DNA of 64,000 nt from Lactuca virosa. Its lineage: Eukaryota > Streptophyta > Magnoliopsida > Asterales > Asteraceae. Position 1 is the stretch's first letter; each line of letters starts with the position of its first letter. The notes beneath the pieces were generated by a model. That model did not search any database and was not told where the DNA came from. It worked only from the letters and a program-made list of their open reading frames with translations. A program made the position numbers and the translations under genes. Below are positions 1 through 11,482 of this stretch, one piece after another. The stretch covers positions 140,873,879-140,937,878 of the forward strand of contig CAKMRJ010005523.1 in NCBI GenBank assembly GCA_928212115.1, read 5' to 3'.

Positions 1-1410
1 ACGGGTCGGCATTGTGGTCGTAGACCCGTTCCTACTGGAAGGAAACTCACCTCCTAAGGCTGGCTGCTGAAATGCTGCTCGGGAACTGTCTGACTGCTGC
101 TCCGATAACTCCCCGACTATAATTCCCAAAAGACACTTAATCAGACACTGATAACTAATCTTAGGGTAAAGTGACTATTTTACCCCCTGGTCAAAGTCAA
201 CAATCCGTTGACCTGACTCGCCGAGTTGGGCCGCCAACTCGTCGAGTCCCTATCTTTCCTTCTACTCCCCTTCCCGACTTTACTCGTCGAATTTAGCGAA
301 GACTTGACGATTTCTCCTTCTATAATAACATCAAGTCAACCTTTATCTGACTCGCCGAGTTGTATGAACAACTCGTCGAGTCCTCCTTCATCATATGAAC
401 ACGTCCAGTCTGTGACTCGCCGAGTTGTATGAACAACTCGTGGAGTCTGTTCTTATGGGTAAGGAGATTGCCTTGGACTCGCCGAGTCAGGGCGTAGACT
501 CGCCGAGTCCCTCTACACTCAGATCCATGTCTTAACTCACTGAGTCTTTACTCCACTCACTAACAGACTCGCTACTACTGAACAGGGAATCTAAGACTCG
601 CGACCGGACTCGCCGAGTCCGAAGAACGACTCGTCGAGTCCTTTGCATGTAGTTTCTATTCAGCCGGATCTAATCAGTTTTAGTGCATCCAATTCATAGA
701 TCTGGGTTTCTGGGACAATCTGAACACGTCAAGTTGCTAACTTTACGTGTATCCATGATGCAATGAAGCAATAACACTCAAACTTGGCTATAATGGGGGT
801 TACTTGTCAAGAACAAGGCCATGGCTGCCAAAAGGTGGCCTTCTTGAGCTCCTGGAACTCAAGAGGGGCTAGATCCGAGATATGGCTTGATTACAAAGCT
901 TCATCGCTAGGGATTTGGGGTTTTTGAGCTCAAAACCATCAATTTGGGGACAAACTAGATCTAGCAATACAATAACCAAGATGAAAGCTTTTTTACCGGA
1001 AAGGATGGCCAAAGAGGAGTATAATCTGGATCTACTTCTTCTTCCTTGAGTTCTTCTACCTTCTCCTTCTTCTTCTTGCTCAACAATGCACCAAGATTCC
1101 TTCACAAGGGCAAAAATCACTCACACACACTTTAAGGAGGCTAGGGTTTTGGGAATAAGTCTCTGAGAGGTGAAGGAGGCTGGTTTGGGGCTATAATGGT
1201 GTTTAAATAGGGTACACTCCCTGAAATTAGGGCTTCATCCAGACTGGCGGACTCGCCGAGTCCGGAAATATGGACTCGTCGAGTCGCCACGCCTACTCCA
1301 CGTGCTAACTTGCTGCTACTCGACGAGTTAGGGCCACTGACTCGTCGAGTAGCTTCTAAACTAAAAATAAAAATAATGATTTAAATGCATACCAGGAACG
1401 GGGCGTTACA
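1..1410 (-). repeat. 3' LTR of the Tekay-like element (partial)
   Basis: Matches 7705-9113 almost base for base and ends in TTACA at 1410, directly next to the polypurine tract. It holds many CG-centred palindromes of the type ACTCG-N-CGAGT, for example at 216-226, 237-247, 350-360, 371-381, 607-617, 630-640 and near 1250, 1272 and 1341. A TATA-like run (TATTTAAA on the minus strand, near 1203-1210) may be the LTR core promoter. The short ORFs here are chance frames. Confidence 0.93.
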
Positions 1411-1424
1411 ACTCTCCCCCACTT
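1411..1424 (-). other. Polypurine tract of the Tekay-like element
   Basis: On the minus strand this reads AAGTGGGGGAGAGT and abuts the start of the 3' LTR. It is the usual plus-strand primer site of plant gypsy elements and fixes the orientation of the element. Confidence 0.9.
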
Positions 1425-1427
1425 ATC

Positions 1428-4400
1428 TTAGACTTCATCTTCGAAGTCTGCTGCTACTGAATCTGAAAATAACTCCGGATAAAGCTCCCTCATCTCCTCC
1501 TCGGTCTCCCATTTCCATTCTGAACCCTTCTGGTGTTGCCACTGCACCTTCACTAGCTGAGCCACCTTGTTCCTCAAGGTCTTCGTCTTCATATCCAAGA
1601 TCGCAACTGGTCTCTCGATGTAATTCAGGCTGCTGTCAACCTGAATATCCTACAACGGTACAACTGCTGACTCATCCACCAAACACTTCCGTAGCTGAGA
1701 CACATGGAAAGTGTTGTGGATCTGGCTAAGCTCTGCTGGAAGATCTAACCGATAAGCAACCCGACCCACCCGGGCCAAAACCCTAAAAGGACCAATGAAT
1801 CTGGGGCCCAACTTGCCCCTCTTCCGGAACCTGATGACACCCTTCCAGGGTGACACCTTCAGGAGGACCATATCACCTACCTGGAACTCCAAATCAGAAC
1901 GCCTCCTATCGGCGTAACTCTTTTGCCGACTCTGAGCGGTCTGGATCCGGCTACGGACCTGTTGTATCAACTTTGTGGTCTTAAGCACCACCTCAGTGCT
2001 CCCCATGATTCTCTGACCGACCTCGCCCCAACAGATTGGGGTCCTACACTTCCTCCCGTAGAGCATCTCAAAGGGAGGTCGGTCTATACTGGAGTGGTAA
2101 CTGTTGTTATACGAAAATTCCGCTAATGGAAGGTACGTATCCCAACTGCCACAAAAATCTAGGACACATGCCCGAAGCATGTCCTCGAGAGTCTGAATCG
2201 TCCTCTCGCTCTGCCCGTCCGTCTGAGGGTGGAAAGCGGTGCTGAAAAGGAGACGAGTCCCCATCTCGTCATGGAACCGCTTCCAAAACCTGGAAGTAAA
2301 CCGGACGTCTCGATCCGATACTACTGAAACAGGCACTCCATGATGTGCCACAACCTCTCGCACGTAAATATCGGCTAACTTCTCAGCCGATATGCTCTCG
2401 TGGATCGGTACGAAATGCGCGCTCTTGGTCAACCGATCCACTATGACCCAAATCGAATCAACTCCACGTGCAGTCCTGGGAAGCTTAGTAACAAAATCCA
2501 TAGTGATATCCTCCCATTTCCACACGGGAATGTCTAATGGTTGCATCTTGTCGTGGGGTCTCTGGTGCTCTGCCTTGACGTTCCTGCAGGCCAGACATCT
2601 CTCCACGTACCAAGCTACGTCCCGCTTCATGCAGAGCCACCAATAATCGGGTCGAAGATCTCTGTACATCTTCGTCGCCCCTGGGTGGATGGAGAACCGA
2701 GACTTGTGGGCCTCATCCATCAAAACCTGCCATACTCCTCCCCAGTACGGCACCCAAACTCTCCCATGAAGGGTCAACAATCCTCGACTGTCATAATCGA
2801 AAGAAGCTACTCGGCCCACGATCCTCTCGCACTTCTGTCTTTCCTCTTTTAGGCCCTCAAGTTGTGCCTCTCTAATCTGCTCCAATAATGGAGTAATCAC
2901 TGTCATCCTCAGACATACATCTCTGATCGGGGCCGTCATCGCCTTGCGGCTCAGGGCGTCGGCCACTACGTTGGCCTTGCCCGGATGATAAAGGATCTCA
3001 CAATCATAGTCCTTAACCACATCTAACCACCGACGCTGCCTCATGTTTAGATTCGGCTGGTCCATAAGGTACCTCAGACTCTTGTGATCCGTGTAAATGG
3101 TACAACGGACCCCATAGAGGTAATGCCTCCAAATCTTGAGGGCGAACACCACTGCCCCCAGCTCTAAATCGTGCGTCGGATAGTTAGCCTCGTGAGGCTT
3201 CAACTGTCTAGAGGCATACGCTATCACATGCCCTCGCTGCATCAACACTGCTCCCATACCTGTGATCGAAGCATCACAGTAGACTACGAAGTCATCCACC
3301 CCCTCTGGCAGGGTAAGAATCGGTGCCTCGCACAATCTCTGGCTGAGGGTCTCAAATGTTGCCTACTGCTCAGGCCCCCAGCGAAATGCCACCGACTTCC
3401 TGGTCAGTCGAGTGAGCGGAACTGCTATCTTGGAGAAATCCTGGATGAATCTCCTGTAGTACCCTGCCAAACCTAGAAAGCTCCGAATCTCAGATGAAGG
3501 CCTCGGGACCTCCCACTGCATCACGACCTCTATCTTGGCCGGATCAACTAGTATACCCTTCTGGTTGACGAGGTGTCCAAGGAACTGCACCTCGCGCAAC
3601 CAGAACTCACACTTGGAGAACTTTGCGAAAAGTTTCTCCCTCCTCAGTGTCTCTAGCACCTCCCTCAGGTGCTCCTCGTGCTGCTCCTGAGTCTTGGAAT
3701 AGACCAAGATGTCGTCAATGAACACTATCACATACCGATCTAACATCGGTCAGCATACGCGGTTCATGAGATCCATGAACGCGGCTGGTGCGTTGGTGAG
3801 CCCAAATGGCATCACCATGAACTCATAATGACCATAGCGGGTCCTAAAAGCGGTCTTCTGCACGTCCTCACCTCTGACCCGCATCTGATGATAACCGGAG
3901 CGCAAATCAATCTTGGAGAACCAAGATGCTCCCTGGAGCTGATCAAACAAGTCATCTATCCTCAGAAGTGGGTAACGGTTCTTCACCGTCACTTTGTTCA
4001 ACTCCCGGTAATCTATACACATACGGTGTGACCCGTCCTTCTTCTTCACAAACAGGATCGGGGCTCCCCATGGTGAACTGCTCGGTCTGATAAACCCCTT
4101 GTCTAGCAGCTCCTGCAGCTGCGTAGACAACTCCTGCATCTCGGGAGGAGCCAATCGGTATGGTGCCTTGGCTATTGGAGCCGCACCAGGAACCAGGTCA
4201 ATCCTGAACTCAACCTGTCTCTCAGGAGGTATCCCAGGAAAATCCTCTGGAAATACATCCGGGTACTCGCGTACTACCGGTACATCGTCAACTTTCGCCT
4301 TGCCCTTCTCCCGGGCATCTAAAACATAGGCGACATACCCCGCGCAACCCTGCTGAAAGTAGCATCTCGCTCTCGCCGCTGAACACATAATCGGTCCGCT

Positions 4401-4768
4401 ATGTGGCCTCTCGCCCTGAATTACTAACTCTCCCCCACTAGGAGTGCGAACCCTCACTAACTGCAGTTCACAATCAATCACTGCCCCATTGGGGCTCAAC
4501 CAATCCATACCCACTATGACCTTATTCCCTCGCAGGGGAATAGGAACCAGATCTACTGAAAAATGCTCATTAAATAACCGCAGCGAACACCCCCTATGTA
4601 CCCTCGCGACCCTGACGGTCCTGTCATCAGCTATCTCAATCTCAAGTGGACGGTCCAGCTCCCCCGGAGCTCTGCTAAACCGCTTGCTAAGTGCAAGCAA
4701 GACAAACGATCGGGTGGCCCCCGAATCAAACAATACTATAGCTGAAATGTCGTTCACTAAGAACGGCC
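1428..4768 (-). pseudogene. Gypsy pol: protease, RT, RNase H, integrase (broken)
   Basis: One reading frame runs from 4768 to a TAA at 1430-1428. Protease active site LFDSGATRSFV lies near 4730. RT shows KKKDGSHRMCIDYRELN, then motif C as FIDDILVYS near 3710. RNase H contains VVYCDASITGMGAVL and ends NVVADALSRK. Integrase has the H-H-C-C zinc region, ITMDFV, SDRDVRFTS and HPQTDGQSERT. A chromodomain-like tail (VQWQHQ...WKWETEEEM) lies at about 1440-1600. Three in-frame stops break it: TGA at 3752-3750, TAG at 3365-3363, TAG at 1652-1650; each fits a single C-to-T change. The frame joins gag only if the 68-nt segment at 4769-4836 is removed. Confidence 0.92.
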
Positions 4769-4836
4769 CTGAATACAAACATATAATCATGAGAAATAAT
4801 CAATATTAAATACAGAGATAAGAGGAAAATACATAC
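4769..4836 (-). other. Candidate spliceosomal intron between gag and protease
   Basis: The minus strand reads GTATGT at 4836-4831 and ends TTTGTATTCAG at 4769. The 68-nt segment is AT-rich, not a multiple of three and contains an in-frame stop. Removing it joins the codons before 4837 to the protease frame at 4766 without a stop, giving a smooth ...PDVVTG/PFLVND... junction. A plain 68-nt insertion or indel decay is the alternative. An intron in pol is known for Ogre elements of the Tat lineage; this would be a different position and lineage. Confidence 0.6.
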
Positions 4837-6039
4837 CCGTCACCACATCAGGAGTCGCCCGCGCCTCCTCTGCTGTCATCTGGAAAGCTCTACCCTTCGC
4901 CACTGGCGTCTCAGTCTGATCCTGACGGCCGTCTGTAATCCTCAAGGTAGCAGGGGCAGGTGCTGCCACCTTCCCTGCTGCTGCTAAACTCGGGCACTTT
5001 TTTTATGTCCCCTCTGATTGCAATGGAAGCAAATCAGATCAGCTGTTGTGGTGGTGGTGGTGGCTGTACAATCTCTACTCATATGCCCGGTCCGACCGCA
5101 CTTGTAGCAGCCGGAGATCCCTGCCTTGCACGCCCCATCGTGCAATCTCCCACACTTGCCACACCTACTGTGGCTCTGCTGTCCTCTGGATCTGTGATCC
5201 GATACCTTGGGATTTTTGCCCGAACTCCCTGTGCCAGATGCCGCCTCTGGCTTCCTCTTCTTCTCCATCTCCAAATCTATCTCTCTCTCACGAGCCCGCG
5301 CAATCATGTCATCCAGCGTTTTACAGCTGGACCGGCTCACAAACTGTCTGATATCACTCCTCAACATCTCATGATAACGAGCCTTCTTCATCTCCTCATC
5401 AGCCGCATACTGAGGAACGAGAAGAGCCCTCTCCCTGAACTTGGCGGTAATCTCCACCACAGTCTCAGTAGTCTGAGTAAGATCCTGAAACTCCCTCGCT
5501 AACTACTGCACCTCGATAACCGGTGCAAACTCGGCTCTGAACCTGGTAGTGAAATTGATCTAGGTCATCGCATCAAGAGCTGCGTCATCTCCCATGGAAT
5601 GTCCGATCTCCTCCCACCAATCTCGTGCCCTGTCCTTTAGGAGACAGTATGCTAGTCTGACCTTGTCCCCCTCGGGACATCTGCTGGTGCGGAATGCATT
5701 GGCGACATCCGCCAACCACCTGGTACTCGCAATGGGATCCCGCGCCCCATGGTAGTCAGGAGCTCCACATGCTCTGAACTCCCTGAAAGTGAGGGTGCGC
5801 GACCCCATCATGGCTGCCACCTCAGCACGGAATGTGCTCAACTTCTCGTCCATCAGCTCCAAAATACCCTCCTTGATTGAACCAAAGATCACAGGAGTCT
5901 GGTCGAGTATGATGCGAGTAACCTCTGAGGAGAGAAACTCCCTAGTCTGCTCATCCACATGCTCGACCCACGAGCCTGATCCCGATCCCTCACCGGCACC
6001 TGAACTGCCGACTGCTGGTTTAGGGCGTAAAACCACCAT
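4837..6039 (-). pseudogene. Gypsy gag with two zinc knuckles (broken)
   Basis: Capsid/nucleocapsid polyprotein that would package element RNA. I place the start at the ATG at 6039 (MVVLRPKPAVG), 16 nt after a TTTTCAG acceptor-like sequence; an upstream ATG at 6189 is in frame. Domains: retrotransposon gag core (FREFRACGAPDYHGARDP..., DWWEEIGHS), then a basic linker and CCHC knuckles CYKCGRTGHMSRDC and CFHCNQRGHKK. Breaks: TAG at 5562-5560, TAG at 5505-5503, and a frameshift in a seven-A run (4998-5004 on the plus strand), which removes the last cysteine of the second knuckle from frame. Downstream of the shift the reading frame 4969-4837 leads to the candidate splice donor. Confidence 0.9.
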
Positions 6040-6969
6040 TCTGAAAACACATAATGACAATGTCAGGAATACAGATATAACTCGAGGGATCGCTACTACT
6101 ACAAGTTTCTTTGGCCTCATCTCAGCCTTCCTTGATTCGAGTACGGATCCTCTACTTTTAGTAGTACGGGCCCATACTACCTTCCACATCTATCCGTACT
6201 TTCCTCAAGAACTGCCTTGACTCCACCAAGTCCCTTTTACTACCACTGCTCTCTGCTACACTCATCCTAGGTTTGCCCTAGGGTGATCACCAACCCACTC
6301 TCCGCTATCAGCTGCACAAGAAGTCCCGGCTACCTCCCCCTAACTAGCTCGTGAATACTATTACATATCACTAAGACTAGATAATTCTTCGAATGAGAGA
6401 TCCTATCCTACAACGGTTGGACTCAGACAAGAGCTGCGCAATAGAGCTAGACCTAACCTTCTGAAATTATTTAATCCTCACAATATGTAACGTAACATAT
6501 TCATTTACTAGTTAGTGAAAGATAACTAAGAATCCTAAAAGCACAAAGCAAGCAGCATTCGAGCATCGAGTACACATAATCAAGCATATACTACTCTGGC
6601 TATCATACTGACAATTATGTACTAGCATGCAGTTTTCATAGAGCTGAAACACATATAACAGGCACATAAGGCATCCTTCCTAGATCCTTAGTCCTAATCT
6701 AGCATGATGTTCTAATAAAGTTGATAATCATAACATAGCATAAACTCGTATGGATAATTTGGGAGTACTTACTTGAGCTCAGCTGATTGCATACACCACA
6801 CCCTTTTCTTTTTCAAATTCTTTCGCTTTTCTAAAATCTTTTCTCTTTTTCAAAAATTGTTTTCTTTTCTCAAAATCTTTTGTAAACATTTTTCTCTTGA
6901 AAATTTTATACCACTTCCTTAGTTTGAGTTCAGACACACCCGAGAGTGTGCCCGAATCCCTCAAACCAA
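6040..6969 (-). other. Untranslated leader between primer site and gag
   Basis: About 930 nt without a supportable gene. At 6163-6178 lies an imperfect palindrome AGTACGGGCCCATACT; the same block, with the same flanking codons (MWKVVWARTT), occurs at 42403-42432 in the other gypsy element. Near 6790-6900 the plus strand is rich in TTTTC runs, giving a purine-rich transcript. Confidence 0.6.
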
Positions 6970-6982
6970 GGCTCTGATACCA
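6970..6982 (-). other. Primer binding site, tRNA-iMet type
   Basis: The minus strand reads TGGTATCAGAGCC, complementary to the 3' end of initiator tRNA-Met, three bases inside the 5' LTR. It shows that reverse transcription of this element starts here and confirms the minus orientation. Confidence 0.95.
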
Positions 6983-6985
6983 ACT

Positions 6986-9113
6986 TGTAACATCCCAAAA
7001 ATACAACCCAAAATTTTTTGTTTGAAAACTTTACTAAACCATAATATCAAACATTAAAAGATAAAACCATGAATCATGTATCTCAAAATGTCATAATAAA
7101 TTTATCAAATTGAAACTAGTATTAAGATCATATCAAAATATCAGAGTCTAACTCCCAGGCTAAAACCGTGGTGTGTGCCATGCCATCATCCCGAGCCCTT
7201 CCCTTTGCTAGCTGAAGTACCTGAAACCAAAACTGAAACTGTAATCACGAAGCTTAGTGAGCTCCCCCAAACTACCACATACCATCCAATAACATATAAA
7301 GCACATACTGGGCCTCGCCCACTGCATCGAACCGAAGTCCGGAACTGACTAGGGCCTTGCCCACTGCATCGGACCGAAGTTCGGAACTGACTAGGGTCTT
7401 GCCCACTGCATCGGACCGAAGTTCGGAACTGACTAGGGCCTTGCCCGCTGCATCGGACCGAAGTCCGGAACTACTAGGGCCTTGCCCACTGCATCGGACC
7501 GAAGTCCGGAACTGCATCAGACCGAAGTCCGGAACTGACTGAACATAGCATAACATAATCATATCATATAATATGAACACATATACTGCATACTGCATCG
7601 GACCATAGTCCGAGACACATAACACATACCATGCCCGTCTCACAAAGATACCAAGCATACTGAACTACTGCATCAGACTGTAGTCCGGAACTACTGCTAA
7701 CTAAACGGGTCGGCATTGTGGCCGTAGACCCGTTCCTACTGGAAGGAAACTCACCTCCTAAGGCTGGCTGCTGAAATGCTGCTCGGGAACTGTCTGACTG
7801 CTGCTCCGATAACTCCCCGACTATAATTCCCAAAAGACACTTAATCAGACACTGATAACTAATCTTAGGGTAAAGTGACTATTTTACCCCCTGGTCAAAG
7901 TCAACAATCCGTTGACCTGACTCGCCGAGTTGGGCCGCCAACTCGTCGAGTCCCTATCTTTCCTTCTACTCCCCTTCCCGACTTTACTCGTCGAATTTAG
8001 CGAAGACTTGACGATTTCTCCTTCTATAATAACATCAAGTCAACCTTTATCTGACTCGCCGAGTTGTATGAACAACTCGTCGAGTCTCCTTCATCATATG
8101 AACACGTCCAGTCTGTGACTCGCCGAGTTGTATGAACAACTCGTGGAGTCTGTTCTTATGGGTAAGGAGATTGCCTTGGACTCGCCGAGTCAGGGCGTAG
8201 ACTCGCCGAGTCCCTCTACACTCAGATCCATGTCTTAACTCACTGAGTCTTTACTCCACTCACTAACAGACTCGCTACTACTGAACAGGGAATCTAAGAC
8301 TCGCGACCGGACTCGCCGAGTCCGAAGAACGACTCGTCGAGTCCTTTGCATGTAGTTTCTATTCAGCCGGATCTAATCAGTTTTAGTGCATCCAATTCAT
8401 AGATCTGGGTTTCTGGGACAATCTGAACACGTCAAGTTGCTAACTTTACGTGTATCCATGATGCAATGAAGCAATAACACTCAAACTTGGCTATAATGGG
8501 GGTTACTTGTCAAGAACAAGGTCATGGCTGCCAAAAGGTGGCCTTCTTGAGCTCCTGGAACTCAAGAGGGGCTAGATCCGAGATATGGCTTGATTACAAA
8601 GCTTCATCACTAGGGATTTGGGGTTTTTGAGCTCAAAACCATCAATTTGGGGACAAACTAGATCTAGCAATACAATAACCAAGATGAAAGCTTTATTACC
8701 AGAAAGGATGGCCAAAGAGGAGTATAATCTGGATCTACTTCTTCTTCCTTGAGTTCTTCTACCTTCTCCTTCTTCTTCTTGCTCAACAATGCACCAAGAT
8801 TCCTTCATAAGGGCAAAAATCACTCACACACACTTTAAGGAGGCTAGGGTTTCGAGAATAAGTCTCTGAGAGGTGAAGGAGGCTGGTTTGGGGCTATAAT
8901 GGTGTTTAAATAGGGTACACTCCCTGAAATTAGGGCTTCATCCAGACTGGCGGACTCACAGAGTCCAGAAATATGGACTCGTCGAGTCGCCACTCCTACT
9001 CCACGTGCTAACTCGCTGCTACTCGACGAGTTAGGGCCACTGACTCGTCGAGTAGCTTCTAAACTAAAACTAAAAATAATGATTTAAATGCATACCAGGA
9101 ACGGGGCGTTACA
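6986..9113 (-). repeat. 5' LTR of the Tekay-like element (complete)
   Basis: 2128 bp bounded by TGTAACATCC at 6986 and GCGTTACA ending at 9113 on the plus strand, so it has TG...CA ends in both readings. Contents: a block GCTTAGTGAGCTCCCCCAAA near 7253-7272 shared with other LTR families here, a 42-bp minisatellite, and the palindrome-rich part that is repeated in 1-1410. Confidence 0.95.
7317..7541. repeat. 42-bp minisatellite inside the LTR
   Basis: About five units with a GCATCGGACCGAAGT core; the core starts at 7324, 7366, 7408, 7450 and 7491, a period of 41-42 bp. Diverged further units appear at about 7594 and 7668. The overlapping open frames are by-products of the repeat. Confidence 0.9.
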
Positions 9114-9877
9114 CTTGTCATGCCTCTTGCTCTTATATTTTATAAGCATCTCCAGCTCTCTTTCTAAAATACATCAAAACAACATCTAATAATTAAAGCG
9201 GAAAGCTTTTTGCACAAACTAAAAATAAAACAAAAGAAAAACTTACAAATAACATGAAAACCAAACGTCGGGTTGCCTCATGCAAATCACTTCTTTTTGT
9301 GGGAACCGTAAGCCGAACACCACCCCTCACTTTAGTTTTTTCAGTGATTTGGAAGGGTACCTCCTTGTTCACCTTTAGTTCGTGCCTCCTTCTCTTGTAA
9401 TTAACCACTTTCTTCTTATATGGCTTCTTTTCTTCATTTTGCTTTGAGCTTTCCCCTGGTTCAACCTTTTTGTAATCCTTTTGTTTTACAACTTGTTGTA
9501 CTTTCATTTCACCTTTAACTTTATTACCATTCTTAGAAGTAGCTTTCTCTTTTACCCTTGCCCTTCCTAAGTTTTCCTTCTTCATACCATACTCTTTTTC
9601 ATCTCACCCATTAAACACTAAGCTTGCTTTAGATCTTTTCGATTTCTGGAACTCTTCAGATTTAGGATTTTTAGGAAAAAGTTCAGACCTTTTCTTATTT
9701 GGAGAGGCTTTAACATAAATATAAAATTTTCACATAAAACAGTCACGCCGCGGTCAGATAGAGAATCATGTCATGAATATGAAGTTTCTTTAAATTCAAT
9801 TTGATATTGATCTTCATGTCGTTGTGCGTAAACTGCAAAGTTGTGTCACAAAACTATTATGGGATCGTATTTTGCAT
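9114..9877 (-). other. Repeat-derived stretch with one basic ORF
   Basis: Contains a minus-strand frame at 9193-9585 (130 aa) that is very rich in lysine (KKPYKKKVVNYKRRRHELK) and ends in a hydrophobic segment. I do not recognise it. It lies downstream of the Athila-like protease remnant on the same strand, so it may be decayed element sequence rather than a host gene. Confidence 0.35.
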
Positions 9878-10639
9878 TTATTCTTCCATTAGCCTCTCTA
9901 GCTCCATAAGTTCATTATCATCATAAAAGTCCTCAACTTTTTGTTCTTCTGACTCCCCCTCTAGCAGATTATCAACAATGTCCATAAAGAACACTTCATC
10001 ATAATGTGATTTGGAATATCTCATCACTTGATGGACTCCAAAGGTTATATATTCGGACCCTACTTTTAGTGTTAGCTTAGAGTCATGGATATCAACTAAG
10101 GCTCTCATGGTGCTCATAAGAATTATTTGAATTTCACCATCTTCTTCCATATCGAGGATAACAAAGTCAATTGGAAAAAAACAAATTTTCCCACTTTAAC
10201 GAGAAAGTCTTCTATAATGCTTAGGATAAGTAATTGACCGATTTTCCATGTGGATAGCCACCTTTATCAGTTTCAATTTCGAGGGATCAAGATTTTTGTA
10301 GAACAAGTATTCCATTAGATTTATACTAGCTCTGAAATTGGATATTGCATTCATTTTAGTAGAATTCCCAAACTCGCAAGGTATTGTATGGCTGCCCAGA
10401 TCTCTCATCTTTGTTGGAATTTTACGCATCACGGTTGCTGAACATTGTTAATTTAGAATGACACTTAAGGCTGGATCTAATTTCTTTCTATTAATAAGTA
10501 GGTCTTTGATGAATTTTGCATATTTCGACATTTGATCTATTGTGTCGATGAAAGGCACGTTTATCGAAAGGGATGTGATCTGTTCCAAGGAACTTCTTTT
10601 GCTCTTATTCGTGTTGGAGCTACTTTTATCTTCCCATAA
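9878..10639 (-). pseudogene. Athila/Tat-like gypsy protease region remnant
   Basis: Minus-strand fragments MRKIPTKMRDLGSHTIPCEF, RASINLMEYLFYKNL and MEEDGEIQIILMSTMRALVD follow the pattern of the aspartic protease region of Athila/Tat-type elements, where an Asp-Leu-Gly active site precedes an ASINLMP-like stretch. Here the catalytic Asp-X-Gly is lost (NFRASINLM), and stops and shifts separate the pieces, so it is inactive. It is split from its upstream gag part by the hAT-type insertion at 10648-11474. Confidence 0.7.
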
Positions 10640-10647
10640 AAGGTAGT

Positions 10648-11474
10648 GGGGATGTTATTCAGGTCAGAACCAGATTGAACCGACCTGAACCCGAATAAGC
10701 CGAAAACCGAATAAGGGTAATTACATGAACCGAAAACTGAACCGATTAACCAATACGGGTTCGGTTCGGGTATTAATCGGTTCAGTTCGGTTATTATCCA
10801 AATAACCCGAATAAATGTACAAGATGATTAAGGACCTAATATAACCAAAAAAACCCAAATAAACCGTATTAGGATTTTATAACCCGAATAATAGAATAAC
10901 AATTTGCTTTTATACATCAACATGAAACATTCGAAGACTAACATAACACAATAACATAATGAAAGAATAACATTTACATAGTAGATTAACATAATGAGAA
11001 TTAATTTCTTACTTGAGTTTCTTGAGTTGGAGCCCAATTTTCCATGACTAGACAAAGAAGGAATTCGTGAATCCTTAGAGACAATAGGAATGGTTGATTT
11101 TTTAAAGTTTTAAACAAGAGGAAGGATCGACAGAAGTGATTTCGAGTTTGGAAATAGATGAGAAGATTAATCGATTTTGAAACGAAGAGAATGAGAGTAG
11201 GGTTTTTGTTTCTATTATAAACGACGAGGACAGAAGTGTGAATCGTGATTTTGATTTCTGTTGATAAAAAAAAGGAGGAATGCTTATTCGGGTCGGGTAT
11301 TTAGAACCGAATAAGCTCTTATTTGGGTAACCCGAACCGAATAACCCGAGAACAGAATAAACATAATATAGATACCCGAAACCTGAATCGAAATGCTTAT
11401 TCGGGCCTAATTCGGTTTGGTTCGGTTCAGGTTTCGGTTTGGTTTGGGTTTTCGGGCCATGTTCTCATCCCTAT
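10648..11474. mobile_element. hAT-type non-autonomous DNA element
   Basis: 827 bp flanked by a perfect 8-bp direct repeat AAGGTAGT (10640-10647 and 11475-11482), the duplication size of hAT transposons. The ends form a short imperfect inverted repeat (GGGGATG at left, CATCCCTAT at right). Both subterminal regions are packed with CCGAATAA and CCGAACC/CGGTTCGG motifs in opposite orientation, typical of hAT transposase binding regions. There is no transposase ORF; the frame at 10828-11055 is not convincing. Confidence 0.88.
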
Positions 11475-11482
11475 AAGGTAGT

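Larger units (their letters stand above)
1..9113 (-). mobile_element. Tekay-like Ty3/gypsy retrotransposon, window-truncated
   Basis: Near-complete LTR retrotransposon on the minus strand. Order along transcription: 5' LTR (6986-9113), tRNA-iMet primer site, ~930 nt leader, gag, protease, RT, RNase H, integrase with chromodomain-like tail, polypurine tract, 3' LTR (1-1410, its far part outside the window). The two LTR copies show roughly 15 differences over 1.4 kb by eye, so the insertion is fairly young, yet gag-pol has several stops and a frameshift. Gag style, the pol order and the integrase tail fit the Tekay/Del chromovirus lineage (inference). The sequence after 9113 is CTTGT; the matching target duplication would lie left of base 1. 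Confidence 0.92.

Noticed and set aside
4998..5004. Programmed ribosomal frameshift at a seven-A run in gypsy gag
   Set aside because: The run splits the second zinc knuckle, and the same gag has two other stops; simple homopolymer indel decay is more likely.
6970..6982. tRNA genes at the TGGTATCAGAGC sites (also 29814, 52270, 63231)
   Set aside because: Only the 12-13 nt complementary to the tRNA end is present, placed next to LTR ends; these are primer sites.
7317..7541. CRISPR-like array
   Set aside because: Whole 42-bp units are repeated with no unique spacers, inside a plant LTR; it is a minisatellite.
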